A stretch of 64,000 nucleotides of DNA from Algoriphagus alkaliphilus (GTDB lineage: Bacteria > Bacteroidota > Bacteroidia > Cytophagales > Cyclobacteriaceae). Position 1 is the stretch's first letter. Each line of letters begins with the position of its first letter. The stretch lies in contig NZ_FMXE01000011.1 of assembly GCF_900103735.1 (NCBI RefSeq), forward strand, positions 1 through 64,000. The letters are read 5' to 3'. Both the position numbers and the translations under genes were made by a program. Under the pieces are notes generated by a model that had not been told where the DNA came from, did not search any database, and worked only from the letters and a program-made list of their open reading frames with translations. Positions 1-7,212 of the stretch are shown piece after piece.

Positions 1-2
1 TT

Positions 3-305
3 CGAGAAAACTTCAAAGACCTTTTCGGTATATCCGACCTGTTTGCAACTTCATCCTTATATAAATGGATAACCAATGCCTACGGCAGAAAGATCGCTGA
101 AATAGATAAGGTGGTAGATATGTTCAAAAACCATATAAGTGGCGTTTTAAACGCTTTAACCCAGCGACTCTCAAATGCCATGGCCGAACGGCTTAATGGT
201 AAGATCCAAGAACTTAAAACAGTGGGAAGAGGATATAGAACATTCGCCAACTTTAGAAGTGCTATTTTATTCTTTAACGGTGGATTAGACCTATATCCCC
301 ACTAA
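3..305 (+). pseudogene. C-terminal fragment of an IS transposase
   Basis: The reading frame is open from the window edge and ends at a TAA, so only the last 100 or so residues of a transposase are visible. The tail contains AERLNGKIQELK followed by GYRTFANFRSAILFF, which is the typical end of DDE transposases of the ISL3/ISAon1 type found in Bacteroidota, where a conserved Glu and Asn precede the closing helices. Whether the upstream part is intact lies outside the window. A strong hairpin terminator follows about 90 bp downstream. The family assignment is by motif memory only. Confidence 0.7.
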
Positions 306-397
306 CTTAAGGGTAGAACCAGAAATTTTTTATTGACAATAAAAAATCTCAAGATTCTTGAACTTGACGGATCAACTTTGCAATCGATTTAAATGTA

Positions 398-430
398 AAC
401 GCTAGTTGTAAAATAATTAGCGTTTTTTTT
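398..430 (+). terminator. Rho-independent terminator after transposase fragment
   Basis: A perfect 7-bp stem (AACGCTA at 398-404 with TAGCGTT at 418-424) is followed by a run of eight T. It closes transcription coming from the transposase side and separates it from the opposite-strand gene remnant at 436-645. Confidence 0.75.
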
Positions 431-435
431 GTCTA

Positions 436-645
436 TTAGTAGGGATTTCGTCCTGATTCATAAGCGAAGTCAGAAATATCATCCATCGTAACCATTGGAA
501 TGTCCTTTTTGCTCAAATCCTGAAGCTCATGATATTCCGAAACTGGATAAGTCCAGCCTTCGTCAGTCAATTCCCAAAGCAGTGGTGCTAGGTTTTGAAC
601 TGCAGCTTTTCAGCCTTGTACGATAGCGCCCATTTTTTTCCAATG
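436..645 (-). pseudogene. Detached 3' end of a sugar-phosphate isomerase gene (copy 1)
   Basis: Read on the minus strand, this stretch encodes KMGAIVQG-stop-KAAVQNLAPLLWELTDEGW and then a diverged tail ending near VTMDDIS. It matches the last 65 or so codons of the intact isomerase gene at 5094-6218. A conserved Cys codon (TGT in the intact gene, TGC in copy 2) has become TGA at about residue 9 of the remnant. No start codon or N-terminal part exists. It lies 17 bp downstream of the fic gene in the same orientation. It is a non-functional remnant whose final ten residues differ from those of the other two copies. Confidence 0.85.
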
Positions 646-661
646 TATTCTAACCTGATTT

Positions 662-1552
662 TCAATTTTCACTTGGATTATATTCTTGAGCAATCATCCA
701 TTTTTCTCGGAGGCGAAAGGCAGGAATGGTTTGCCTTTTGGCTTTATTAGCGGCGACGTTTGGTTTGATGCCATTTTGCGAAGCCCATATGGAAAGCGGA
801 ATTATTTTTTTTGCCGTCAGAAGGGTTATTCGTTTGTGCAAAGTTTCTTGCAAGAGCAAGGCCAATAAACCGGTAAAGCCTCCAAATTTCAATGTTGACT
901 GGTATTGGGTAAATAGCGGGTAATATTCGGTGAGCTTGCTTTTATTTTGAATGATAATAGGCGGCAAACCCATGTTCATTAACTGCAAGTTGATAAGCAC
1001 TCTGCCCATTCTTCCATTGCCGTCAACAAAAGGGTGAATGGTTTCAAACTCTGCGTGAAAGTGTGCGATAGCATCCAAAAAATAGGGGATTTTTTTTTGA
1101 TTGTATTGATCCACCAACTCTTGCACAAGTGCTGCCACAAACTGTGGATTTGCTCCCAAGTGATTACCCACGCGTACCCATTCTTTACCACTTCGAAAAC
1201 GACCTGCAATGTTATCGTCAATATCGGAGAGCAAGGTTTTGTGCAAATTTAAAATGATTTTGACGCTGAGTTTTGATTCGGTTTTTTCTAATAAGGTTTC
1301 TGTGATTTTTGCCAAATTCTTGGCTTCGTAGACCTCTCGGATAGTTACTTTGCGTTCTAAACTACCTCCCGATAAAATCTTTTCGGTGTCTTCTAAGGAA
1401 AGTGTGGAGTTTTCGATGGCATTTGAGTTGTAAACCATCTCAGGAATTTCGGCAAGGGCTATTTCCTTCAGCAAAGGCTCATTGCCCTTTGCTAAGTTGA
1501 TGTACTGGTTGCACAATGACTCAATTCTATCTTTTGTAGTTTGGTTAATCAT
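662..1552 (-). CDS. Fic family protein (putative AMP transferase) with C-terminal excisionase-like domain
   Basis: This is a 296-residue Fic protein. The catalytic motif HPFVDGNGRMGR starts at His173 and matches HPFx(D/E)GNGRxxR. Active Fic enzymes use it to transfer AMP from ATP to hydroxyl side chains of target proteins. An N-terminal SNAIEN (residues 43-48) fits the inhibitory motif (S/T)xxxE(G/N), so the enzyme should be auto-inhibited. The last 50 residues, with IPAFRLREKWMIA, resemble MerR/excisionase-type DNA-binding domains. An inverted repeat lies in the promoter region at 1567-1610. The gene sits between two detached isomerase gene ends, which suggests it arrived as a cassette. The cellular target cannot be read from the sequence. 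Confidence 0.9.
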   Translation of the reverse strand: MINQTTKDRIESLCNQYINLAKGNEPLLKEIALAEIPEMVYNSNAIENSTLSLEDTEKILSGGSLERKVTIREVYEAKNLAKITETLLEKTESKLSVKIILNLHKTLLSDIDDNIAGRFRSGKEWVRVGNHLGANPQFVAALVQELVDQYNQKKIPYFLDAIAHFHAEFETIHPFVDGNGRMGRVLINLQLMNMGLPPIIIQNKSKLTEYYPLFTQYQSTLKFGGFTGLLALLLQETLHKRITLLTAKKIIPLSIWASQNGIKPNVAANKAKRQTIPAFRLREKWMIAQEYNPSEN

Positions 1553-1566
1553 TTTCCGACTTCATA

Positions 1567-1610
1567 CTTACCGTGAAAACATGTATAAATATATGATTTT
1601 TCACGATAAG
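1567..1610 (-). promoter_or_regulatory. Inverted-repeat operator overlapping the fic promoter
   Basis: Arms CTTACCGTGAAAA (1567-1579) and TTTTCACGATAAG (1598-1610) are 13 bp long with one mismatch. Between them, on the minus strand, lies TATATTTA (1586-1593), close to the Bacteroidota -7 consensus TAnnTTTG. The fic ATG is 15 bp beyond the left arm. A DNA-binding protein on the arms would cover the promoter. Self-control by the Fic protein's excisionase-like tail is an inference. Confidence 0.6.
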
Positions 1611-1691
1611 TTGGTACTAACGCCGACTTTGGTAAAGTTGAATCTGGTACGAATAGCTGCCTGTATATTCTGGCTTCGGAGCGTTTCCTTT

Positions 1692-1970
1692 TTATAGAAG
1701 TGTATCTATAGAAACCTCTGAAGGAGCTTTTCTGTTAAATTCCCAGAGTGCGTGGTATTCTGCTGAGGGATAAGTCCAGCCTTCCTCTGTCAATTCCCAA
1801 AGCAAAGGAGCCAAGTTTTGGACAGCAGCTTTGCAACCTTGGACAATTGCGCCCATTTTCCCGGTTTGCTTGGAGAGCTTGGCTTCATTTTCGATTTCGA
1901 AGGGGCCGCTGAATCCTCTTTCTTTAAGAATAGAACAGAATGCTCTCCAGTCCATGGAGTATCTCCCCTA
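1692..1970 (-). pseudogene. Detached 3' end of a sugar-phosphate isomerase gene (copy 2)
   Basis: An open frame of 87 codons (1692-1955) begins inside what is the middle of the intact isomerase: MDWRAFCSILKERGF corresponds to the same words in the 374-residue protein at 5094-6218. Homology begins near 1965 and runs to the C-terminus. Positions 1861-1949 are identical base for base to 5263-5351 (89 bp), whereas the last 40 codons have diverged. It lacks the first 280 or so residues of the TIM barrel and cannot be an active enzyme. It has the same orientation as copy 1 and the intact gene. Confidence 0.85.
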
Positions 1971-1991
1971 AGCGTAGATTGGATCTACGCT
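1971..1991. terminator. Short-loop hairpin, possible bidirectional terminator
   Basis: AGCGTAGAT (1971-1979) and ATCTACGCT (1983-1991) form a perfect 9-bp stem with a 3-4 nt loop, followed on the plus strand by a T-rich run. It marks the exact left limit of isomerase homology in copy 2 and starts the palindrome cluster that continues to 2127. Confidence 0.6.
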
Positions 1992-2003
1992 TTTTTATTT
2001 TTT

Positions 2004-2127
2004 GGGAATTTATAATTCCCCCACTAGGCCGAGCCCCCCTAACTGGGAGTAGAAATGTCAGTTAGGACTGGGTGGAATTTGCAATTCCACCCTCGTATCC
2101 AAACCAATTTGTAATTGGTTTTTTTTG
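2004..2127. repeat. Cluster of four palindromes
   Basis: Four inverted repeats follow each other. GGGAATT/AATTCCC is at 2004-2020 and CCTAACTG/CAGTTAGG at 2038-2066. GGGTGGAATT/AATTCCACCC is at 2070-2092, and AACCAATT/AATTGGTT plus a T run at 2102-2126. Three share the core AATT-TNN-AATT with a 3-nt loop. The last is a credible terminator. They lie exactly between the isomerase remnant and the truncated exporter gene, suggesting repeat-element accumulation at a recombination junction. Confidence 0.7.
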
Positions 2128-2147
2128 AAAAATATACCGGGATATAA

Positions 2148-3080
2148 GAGATTCTGTCCCTGATTCAGGTGGGGAGCTCGATTATTCCCGCAGTAGCAGG
2201 ACTGGTTGTCGCCAATATCCAACTACAGGAAGCGAAGGTGGCTTTTGACCGGATGCATGAAGTAGCGGGATTGCCTGTGGAGGAGAATCCTCAAAAAGAC
2301 GAGTCAATAATTTCCTCTTCTTCGACTCTTTTAGCTGTACGAAATCTCGCCTTCCGCTATCCAGGTCGTAGTCCGATCTTAAAAGACATTAGTTTCGAGC
2401 TAAACCCCAGAGAAAGTCTGGGACTGTTTGCTCCTGTGGGAACCGGGAAAAGTACCTTGGTGGATCTGATCCAGAAATTCTACACTCCAGAATCAGGAGA
2501 AGTCCAATTGCCATTCTTAGATAATCCAAATCCTAATTTATCCGAATGGCGGGCACAACTGGCCGTAGTCCATCAGAAAGAAAAGATATTTAACAATACC
2601 GTTCTGGACAATATCGTCCTCAGCAGCGATCCTAAAGAAATCGAAGCCAAGGTTAACCTCATGCAGGCAATGGGCTGTCTTCCACTTTTTCAGGACCTGA
2701 GTCAAAGACTACTCACCCTTTGCGGAGAAGAGGGAAGAAATCTCTCCGGGGGACAGCGGCAACTGGTCGGCTTGGTTCGGGCTCTTGTCCAGCAACCCAA
2801 GATTCTCATCCTCGATGAAGCCACGGCCGCTATGGACTACCGCATGGAGCGGGCGGTGATGGACTTGATCCGAAACTACCTTCATCTAACCGGCGCGGGG
2901 CTACTGCTAATCACCCACCAACCTACGCTGGCAAGTACCCTTGATCGCATCTTAATTCTTGAGCAAGGAAAGATTAGTGCTTCCGGAACCCCAGCCCAAC
3001 TGCTGGCAACAGAAAACCCCTTCTCAGCAGCCTATCGCTACATCCTCCAACCTAAACCCAACACATCATGGCAGGTCTGA
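2148..3080 (+). pseudogene. Truncated peptide/bacteriocin ABC exporter (ATPase half only)
   Basis: The open frame begins inside the last transmembrane helix (SSIIPAVAGLVVANIQLQEA) and continues as a complete ABC ATPase. It has a Walker A APVGTGKST (first Gly replaced by Ala), signature LSGGQRQ, Walker B ILILDEAT and H-loop ITHQ. Full exporters of this class have about 700 residues, with a C39 peptidase and six helices before the ATPase; all of that is missing and a stop codon (2145-2147) closes the frame. The gene overlaps the next HTH gene by 13 bp. A double-glycine-leader peptide follows at 3357, which fits an old bacteriocin-type export locus. It is very probably inactive as an exporter. 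Confidence 0.8.
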
Positions 3081-3325
3081 AGTACTACGAGCGCACCAAG
3101 CTACTGATCGAGCTGATTGAAAAGAGGAAGACGGGGAGTCCGGGAGAACTGGCGAATAGACTTGGAGTAAAGGAAAGAATGGTCTATCGAATCATGGATG
3201 ATCTCCGCTTAATGGTGGAGGAAGAGATCATTTATTGCAAAGAATTTAAGAGCTATATTTTTCAAAAAAAATTTGCTGACTGTAATGAAATGTCAGTGAC
3301 TCGAATTTATGTTTGGGTATTCTAA
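3068..3325 (+). CDS. Small helix-turn-helix protein
   Basis: This 85-residue protein overlaps the end of the exporter fragment. Residues 5-50 (KYYERTKLLIELIEKRKTG, then SPGELANRLGVKERMVYRIM) form a DeoR/HTH_11-like helix-turn-helix: a helix, the ELANRLGVKERMVYR recognition pair, and a short wing. Small HTH proteins of this kind are often found next to double-glycine peptide genes in Bacteroidota. It may control the peptide gene that starts 31 bp downstream. The C-terminal 20 residues match nothing I recognise. The role is inferred from context. Confidence 0.6.
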   Translation: MAGLKYYERTKLLIELIEKRKTGSPGELANRLGVKERMVYRIMDDLRLMVEEEIIYCKEFKSYIFQKKFADCNEMSVTRIYVWVF

Positions 3326-3356
3326 ATCAAACTTCTAACTTTAAAACAACACGATT

Positions 3357-3539
3357 ATGAAGGAATTAAGTATCGAACAAATGGAATCCACAAAGGGTGG
3401 TTGTTCATTCACCGAGATGATGTTTTATGCAACTGCCCAATTGTATCATATAGGCCAATTGGACTCTTCTAGTGATTATTTTTCGTATCACGCAGCTGGA
3501 GCAGGCTTCTATACAATGAAGCTCTTTGCATGTATGTGA
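3357..3539 (+). CDS. Bacteriocin-like peptide precursor with double-glycine leader
   Basis: This is a 60-residue precursor. The leader MKELSIEQMESTKGG ends in Gly-Gly and carries the LSxEQM pattern of leaders cut by C39 peptidase-ABC exporters. The predicted core is 45 residues, starts with Cys, ends in ACM, and is rich in aromatic residues, Ser and Gly. A strong terminator follows at once. No modification enzyme or complete C39 exporter is visible nearby, and the adjacent exporter is reduced to its ATPase, so export would need a transporter encoded elsewhere. Activity of the product cannot be deduced. Confidence 0.75.
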   Translation: MKELSIEQMESTKGGCSFTEMMFYATAQLYHIGQLDSSSDYFSYHAAGAGFYTMKLFACM

Positions 3540-3546
3540 TTTTTGT

Positions 3547-3575
3547 GGCGGTCAAATTATTTTTGACCGCCGTTT
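3547..3575 (+). terminator. Terminator after the GG-leader peptide gene
   Basis: GGCGGTCAAA (3547-3556) pairs perfectly with TTTGACCGCC (3562-3571) around a 5-nt loop, followed by a GT-rich tract. The stop codon of the peptide gene is 8 bp upstream. Confidence 0.75.
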
Positions 3576-3596
3576 GTTGTTTAAAAAATAAACCTA

Positions 3597-4028
3597 ATGA
3601 AAAGCAAAATCAGTTTTCTCTTAATAATTCTATCAATTTTTCTTTCCATTAATAATGATTGCTTTCCCCAAAAAAAAGAATTGGACTTAAAAATTGTTGG
3701 GAAATGGGAGCTTCTCTTTTCTAAAGATATAGAAGGTAAATTGGTTAAAAATGAATTTTCAGGCAAGGGATATATAGAAACCTTTACAAAAAGTGGGCAA
3801 TTTATGATTGATCCTAATTATTTGAGAGATGATATGAAACGTAATGGTATAAATGAACCCCTGGATTATGCATCAATACCTACCTTTTCTTGGAAGTCAA
3901 TAAGTGATGGGGTATTGGAGATTCAAACAGGCCAAGGGAATCAACAAATCCGATATGGTTTCTCTGGAGACACACTTGTTTTTGGGTATCCGAATGGAAA
4001 TACTAAATATTTGCTAAAGCGAAAATGA
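3597..4028 (+). CDS. Secreted lipocalin-like protein
   Basis: This 143-residue protein begins with a signal peptide (KSKISFLLIILSIFLSIN). After it, KIVGKWELLFS is the usual opening strand of the small lipocalin-like or DUF-type beta-barrel proteins of Bacteroidota, and GDTLVFGYPNGNTKYLLKRK looks like the closing strands. It is therefore expected to be periplasmic or secreted. It stands 57 bp after the peptide gene, beyond a terminator, so it is probably transcribed on its own. No ligand or function can be given. Confidence 0.55.
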   Translation: MKSKISFLLIILSIFLSINNDCFPQKKELDLKIVGKWELLFSKDIEGKLVKNEFSGKGYIETFTKSGQFMIDPNYLRDDMKRNGINEPLDYASIPTFSWKSISDGVLEIQTGQGNQQIRYGFSGDTLVFGYPNGNTKYLLKRK

Positions 4029-4074
4029 TGGTAAGGTTTCGGGAAATCAATTTTAGGTTCAAATCATTTTACCA

Positions 4075-4933
4075 ATGATGACAATCAGTAGAAAATCATT
4101 TTCACTTTTCTGTTTGTTGTGTTCTAGTATCTCTATCTCTCTCCACGCTCAAACAAGTCAAAATTCCCATACCTATTTCCCTAGAAAATACTCAGAGCAG
4201 CCAATTATTACATTCAAAGAATGCTTTTTCAATAAAACTACCTATTATCTAGATGGAGAAAAAACAAATCCAAAAGAAGTAAGAGCATTGCTAAATTCGA
4301 TGCAATACGAGGATTTTGAATTCCTGCCAATTCACAGAAAAAAGAGTTGGGGAGCTGGGATTATGCTCACAGGACTGGCGGTAAACCTCGGCTCGATAGC
4401 CTATCTTTTTACCAATGAAATTACACCGGCTATTACCTTGGTATTTAGCAACATTGGGAGGTGGTATTATGCAATTTACCGGAAATAGCTTAATCCGAAA
4501 TGCGGATAGAAGAATCCAACTTACGCTTAATGATTTCAATGCCTATCATTTCTCCGGAGGGACAAATGCCTATTTGAGTATGGATGTAAGTGATAAATTT
4601 CTAGGGCCACAAATCGACTTCTACGAAGGCCCGATGCTCCTCCAAAAGCATCAAGTATTATCACGCTTTCAGGCTAATGATGAAGCCTTTCAGTTATTTG
4701 AGCGTGTCCTGAAAAGGCAAAAAGTAAGTACTGTAACCAATATTGTTAATTCAGCCCTTGGATTCGGTGTTATGTTTGTTGCTGTTGGATTTGAGCGACA
4801 ATCTTCCAGTCAAAATAATCTTCTCATTCCAATGACCTTAACAGGAATTGGGCTCAATATTTTCTCAGGTAATTACGAAAGGAGAACCAGAAACCTTACT
4901 AGAGAGGCTCTTTACCGCTATAATTATCAATGA
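4075..4933 (+). pseudogene. Frameshifted gene for a secreted or membrane protein of unknown function
   Basis: Two overlapping open frames appear to be one gene. The first (4075-4488) has a signal peptide ending near SISLHAQ and a membrane-like segment GAGIMLTGLAVNLGSIAYLF. The second (usable from about 4440 to 4933) continues with LATLGGGIMQFTGNSLIRN and a second hydrophobic stretch, IVNSALGFGVMFVAVG. The frame changes between about 4440 and 4465, where neither frame has a start signal for an independent gene. The joined product would have about 285 residues. I do not recognise the family. It may be a sequencing error or a real inactivation. Confidence 0.55.
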
Positions 4934-5065
4934 CATTTGATAAAAAGGATGGATGGAATAGTTAGCCACGCTGCAATGACCCGAGCATTAGAGATGGCCT
5001 AATCAATAATAGTTGGAAAGGACGAAGGGTCCTTAAATCAAGGAGGGCAAGCAGCTCAATGTGAC

Positions 5066-5093
5066 AAATAGATTCATCAATGAATCTATTTTT
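5066..5093. terminator. Strong hairpin after isomerase gene
   Basis: AAATAGATTCAT (5066-5077) and its complement (5080-5091) form a perfect 12-bp stem with a 2-nt loop, flanked by A/T runs on both strands. It starts directly after the minus-strand isomerase stop codon. Confidence 0.75.
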
Positions 5094-6218
5094 TCATAAA
5101 ATATCATCCATAGTTACCAGAGAAATGGCTTTCCTATCAAACTCCTGTAGGGGGTGATGTTCCCGAGTTGGGTAGCACCAACCTTCATCTGTCAATTCCC
5201 AAAGCAATGGCGCTAAGTTTTGGACAGCTGCTTTACAACCTTGTACGATCGCTCCCATTTTTCCGGTTTGCTTGGAGAGCTTGGCTTCATTTTCGATTTC
5301 GAAGGGGCCGCTGAATCCTCTTTCTTTAAGAATAGAACAGAATGCTCTCCAATCCATCGAGTCTCCCAATCCGAAACCCGGCAAAGTCGCTTCATACTGA
5401 TGCCGATCCCATGAATTGGTGCTGGAGTGGATGCGAAGCTTCTCGGCCCATTCCGCAGGGATTTGCTGCATGGGATACATATTTCCCCAGAATGGATCAG
5501 GATTATTTCGGGTCGATTTGACGTGAATTCGCTTTAAGCGGCTTATATCCGTGTTTTTGATGACTTCCACAGGATCGGTGTGCTGCCAGACATCATGGGA
5601 TGGATCGTAGATTTCCCCGTGATTTCTCTCTGGGACGAGTTCATACATGATTTTTCTGGCGGCTAGAACTCCTGTCAGATTGTTATAGGTGCCGGTGAAT
5701 CCCGAACTCCTCCAGCCTTCCATCGGGCAGTTTTCATAGAGAACTGTCACTCCGAGATCATTGGCATAGCGGATAATCGGGCCGAAGATCCGCTGGTATT
5801 CCAGTAGATTTTTTTCAAAGCCACCTTCTTCATTGCCCAGTTCGTGGTTGTATCCGACAAAGGTTCCGACTTTGACATCATTTTCATCTCCACCGAGAAG
5901 ATAAGCCATTCGGATCAGCTTGAGCAGATGATTTTGATTTTTGAGCCGGTGCATTGGGTCTCCACCGATAAGGTTTTCGAAAGCCCCGATAGAAAGCCGA
6001 AGCTGCGCGCCATTGAATTTCTCAATCAAGGCTTTGGCCTGATCCGGGCCGAAGCTTTCATAGTCCAGATGGGTGGCGACAAAATCATCCCGCGTTCCAT
6101 CCTTTCTGAAGACACAGAGATCCAGTCCCTGCACGCCGATTTCTGTCGCTTTTTCGATAGTTTGATCCAAATTCAATTGGTCAAATGCCGAAGTCATGAT
6201 CCAAATTGGGTTTGCCAT
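5094..6218 (-). CDS. Sugar-phosphate isomerase/epimerase, xylose isomerase-like TIM barrel
   Basis: This 374-residue protein belongs to the xylose-isomerase-like/AP endonuclease 2 superfamily, whose members bind a divalent metal inside a TIM barrel and isomerise or epimerise sugars. Visible candidate metal-ligand regions include YENCPMEGW (about 162-170), EIYDPSHDVW (about 202-211), HVKSTRNNPDPFW and the late GPFEIENEAK. No signal peptide is present, so it is cytoplasmic. The gene is intact, with an own terminator. Its 3' third exists in two further broken copies to the left. The sugar substrate is unknown. Confidence 0.8.
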   Translation of the reverse strand: MANPIWIMTSAFDQLNLDQTIEKATEIGVQGLDLCVFRKDGTRDDFVATHLDYESFGPDQAKALIEKFNGAQLRLSIGAFENLIGGDPMHRLKNQNHLLKLIRMAYLLGGDENDVKVGTFVGYNHELGNEEGGFEKNLLEYQRIFGPIIRYANDLGVTVLYENCPMEGWRSSGFTGTYNNLTGVLAARKIMYELVPERNHGEIYDPSHDVWQHTDPVEVIKNTDISRLKRIHVKSTRNNPDPFWGNMYPMQQIPAEWAEKLRIHSSTNSWDRHQYEATLPGFGLGDSMDWRAFCSILKERGFSGPFEIENEAKLSKQTGKMGAIVQGCKAAVQNLAPLLWELTDEGWCYPTREHHPLQEFDRKAISLVTMDDIL

Positions 6219-6341
6219 GGTTTATTGGGTTTGGGTTAAAAATAGGGAAAGGTGAGGATTGAAAAAATGAGATTGGGATTAGTGGTTAACTTTTCTAATG
6301 GGTTTAATTCCATTATATTTAGGAAGCTAATATTGTGAAAA

Positions 6342-6557
6342 ATGAATATTCAAAACCGGAAACTTGAACTTATTAAAAGCCTTATTTCGATTGAAGATGA
6401 GGAATCCATTGATTTTTTAGAAGCTTATTTGAAAGCCAAACCGTATCGGCTAACGAAAAGTGAGCTTTTAAATAGAGCTGATTTGGCATCCGAAAATATT
6501 GTTTCCGGAAAATATCAGAACCAAGATGATTTAGAAAAAGAATCTGAAAGTTGGTAA
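6342..6557 (+). CDS. Antitoxin of a RelBE/ParDE-like pair
   Basis: This 71-residue acidic protein (NIQNRKLELIKSLISIED, then YRLTKSELLNRADLASENI) stands one base before a RelE-like toxin gene. The N-terminal helix followed by a Leu/Asp/Glu-rich half and the ending KYQNQDDLEKESESW is the usual form of small antitoxins paired with RelE toxins in Bacteroidota. It should bind and block the toxin and repress their shared promoter. The identification relies mainly on the neighbour. Confidence 0.75.
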   Translation: MNIQNRKLELIKSLISIEDEESIDFLEAYLKAKPYRLTKSELLNRADLASENIVSGKYQNQDDLEKESESW

Positions 6558-6558
6558 A

Positions 6559-6867
6559 ATGAAGGTTTATTGGACTGATTTTGCTAAGCAAAGCTTAAAA
6601 GAAGTCTATCATTTTTATAGAAAAAATGCGAGCGAAAAAGTCGCAAAAAGAATAAAGGCTCAAATCTTTTTCAAAACAAAGTTGCTTGAGCAACAATCTA
6701 AAGTGGGTCAAATTGAGCCATTTTTGGAGGAAATAGGGTTGGATCATCGATATATACTCTCAGGTAATTTCAAGATTATTTACCTGATCCAAGGCGAGTC
6801 AATTTTTATTACTGACTTGTTTGATACCAGACAAAATCCTGAAAAAATAAACGATCCCACTAGATAA
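6559..6867 (+). CDS. RelE/ParE-family toxin
   Basis: This is a 102-residue protein of the RelE/ParE superfamily. It has the N-terminal VYWTDFAKQSLKEVYHFYRKNAS helix pair, the central GLDHRYILSGNFKIIYLIQGESIFI strands and the final ITDLFDTRQNPEKI. RelE members cleave mRNA at the ribosome, while ParE members block gyrase; the sequence alone does not separate them. The basic residues and the Arg in DTRQNP are in the places typical for the fold. The start codon follows the antitoxin stop after one base, so the two are co-translated. Confidence 0.85.
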   Translation: MKVYWTDFAKQSLKEVYHFYRKNASEKVAKRIKAQIFFKTKLLEQQSKVGQIEPFLEEIGLDHRYILSGNFKIIYLIQGESIFITDLFDTRQNPEKINDPTR

Positions 6868-6868
6868 C

Positions 6869-7174
6869 CTACCCCTCAGAATACCTTCTCCTGATCTCTA
6901 CTTTTTGCTTTTGTCGCTCCCAAAGCGCTTTTGCCAAATCGGCAGCCACAGAGTCAGGCTCAGATTCATGGAGGATTTGTTTCAGTTTATTTTCAGCCAA
7001 ATCGATCCGATAGCAGACTTGAAGCAGTCGTTCCAGATTTCTGTCCATCAGCTGGCTAATTGCTTTAGTTAGGACAGCCAAGGCCTTTACCTCAGAAAAA
7101 TCTTCCTTGATTTCAGGAAGCTGAAAGTCTTTGGTGATCATACTGAAGGTTTCTTCCGGAAGGGTTTGGCTCAT
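6869..7174 (-). CDS. Conserved hypothetical helical protein
   Basis: This 101-residue acidic protein without signal peptide or membrane segment is predicted almost entirely helical (VKALAVLTKAISQLMDRNLERLLQV, then CYRIDLAENKLKQIL). The shape suggests a small coiled-coil or helical bundle. It lies downstream of the DUF5606 gene, past a terminator hairpin, and converges on the RelE-like toxin with one base between them. I do not recognise a function. Confidence 0.6.
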   Translation of the reverse strand: MSQTLPEETFSMITKDFQLPEIKEDFSEVKALAVLTKAISQLMDRNLERLLQVCYRIDLAENKLKQILHESEPDSVAADLAKALWERQKQKVEIRRRYSEG

Positions 7175-7191
7175 TGGTTTAAAATGAAAAA

Positions 7192-7205
7192 GCCCCGTTT
7201 GGGGC
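7192..7205 (-). terminator. Terminator downstream of DUF5606 gene
   Basis: On the minus strand GCCCC-AAAC-GGGGC forms a GC-rich stem followed by TTTTTCATTTT. It separates the DUF5606 gene from the 101-residue protein gene. Confidence 0.7.
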
Positions 7206-7212
7206 CAATGAA

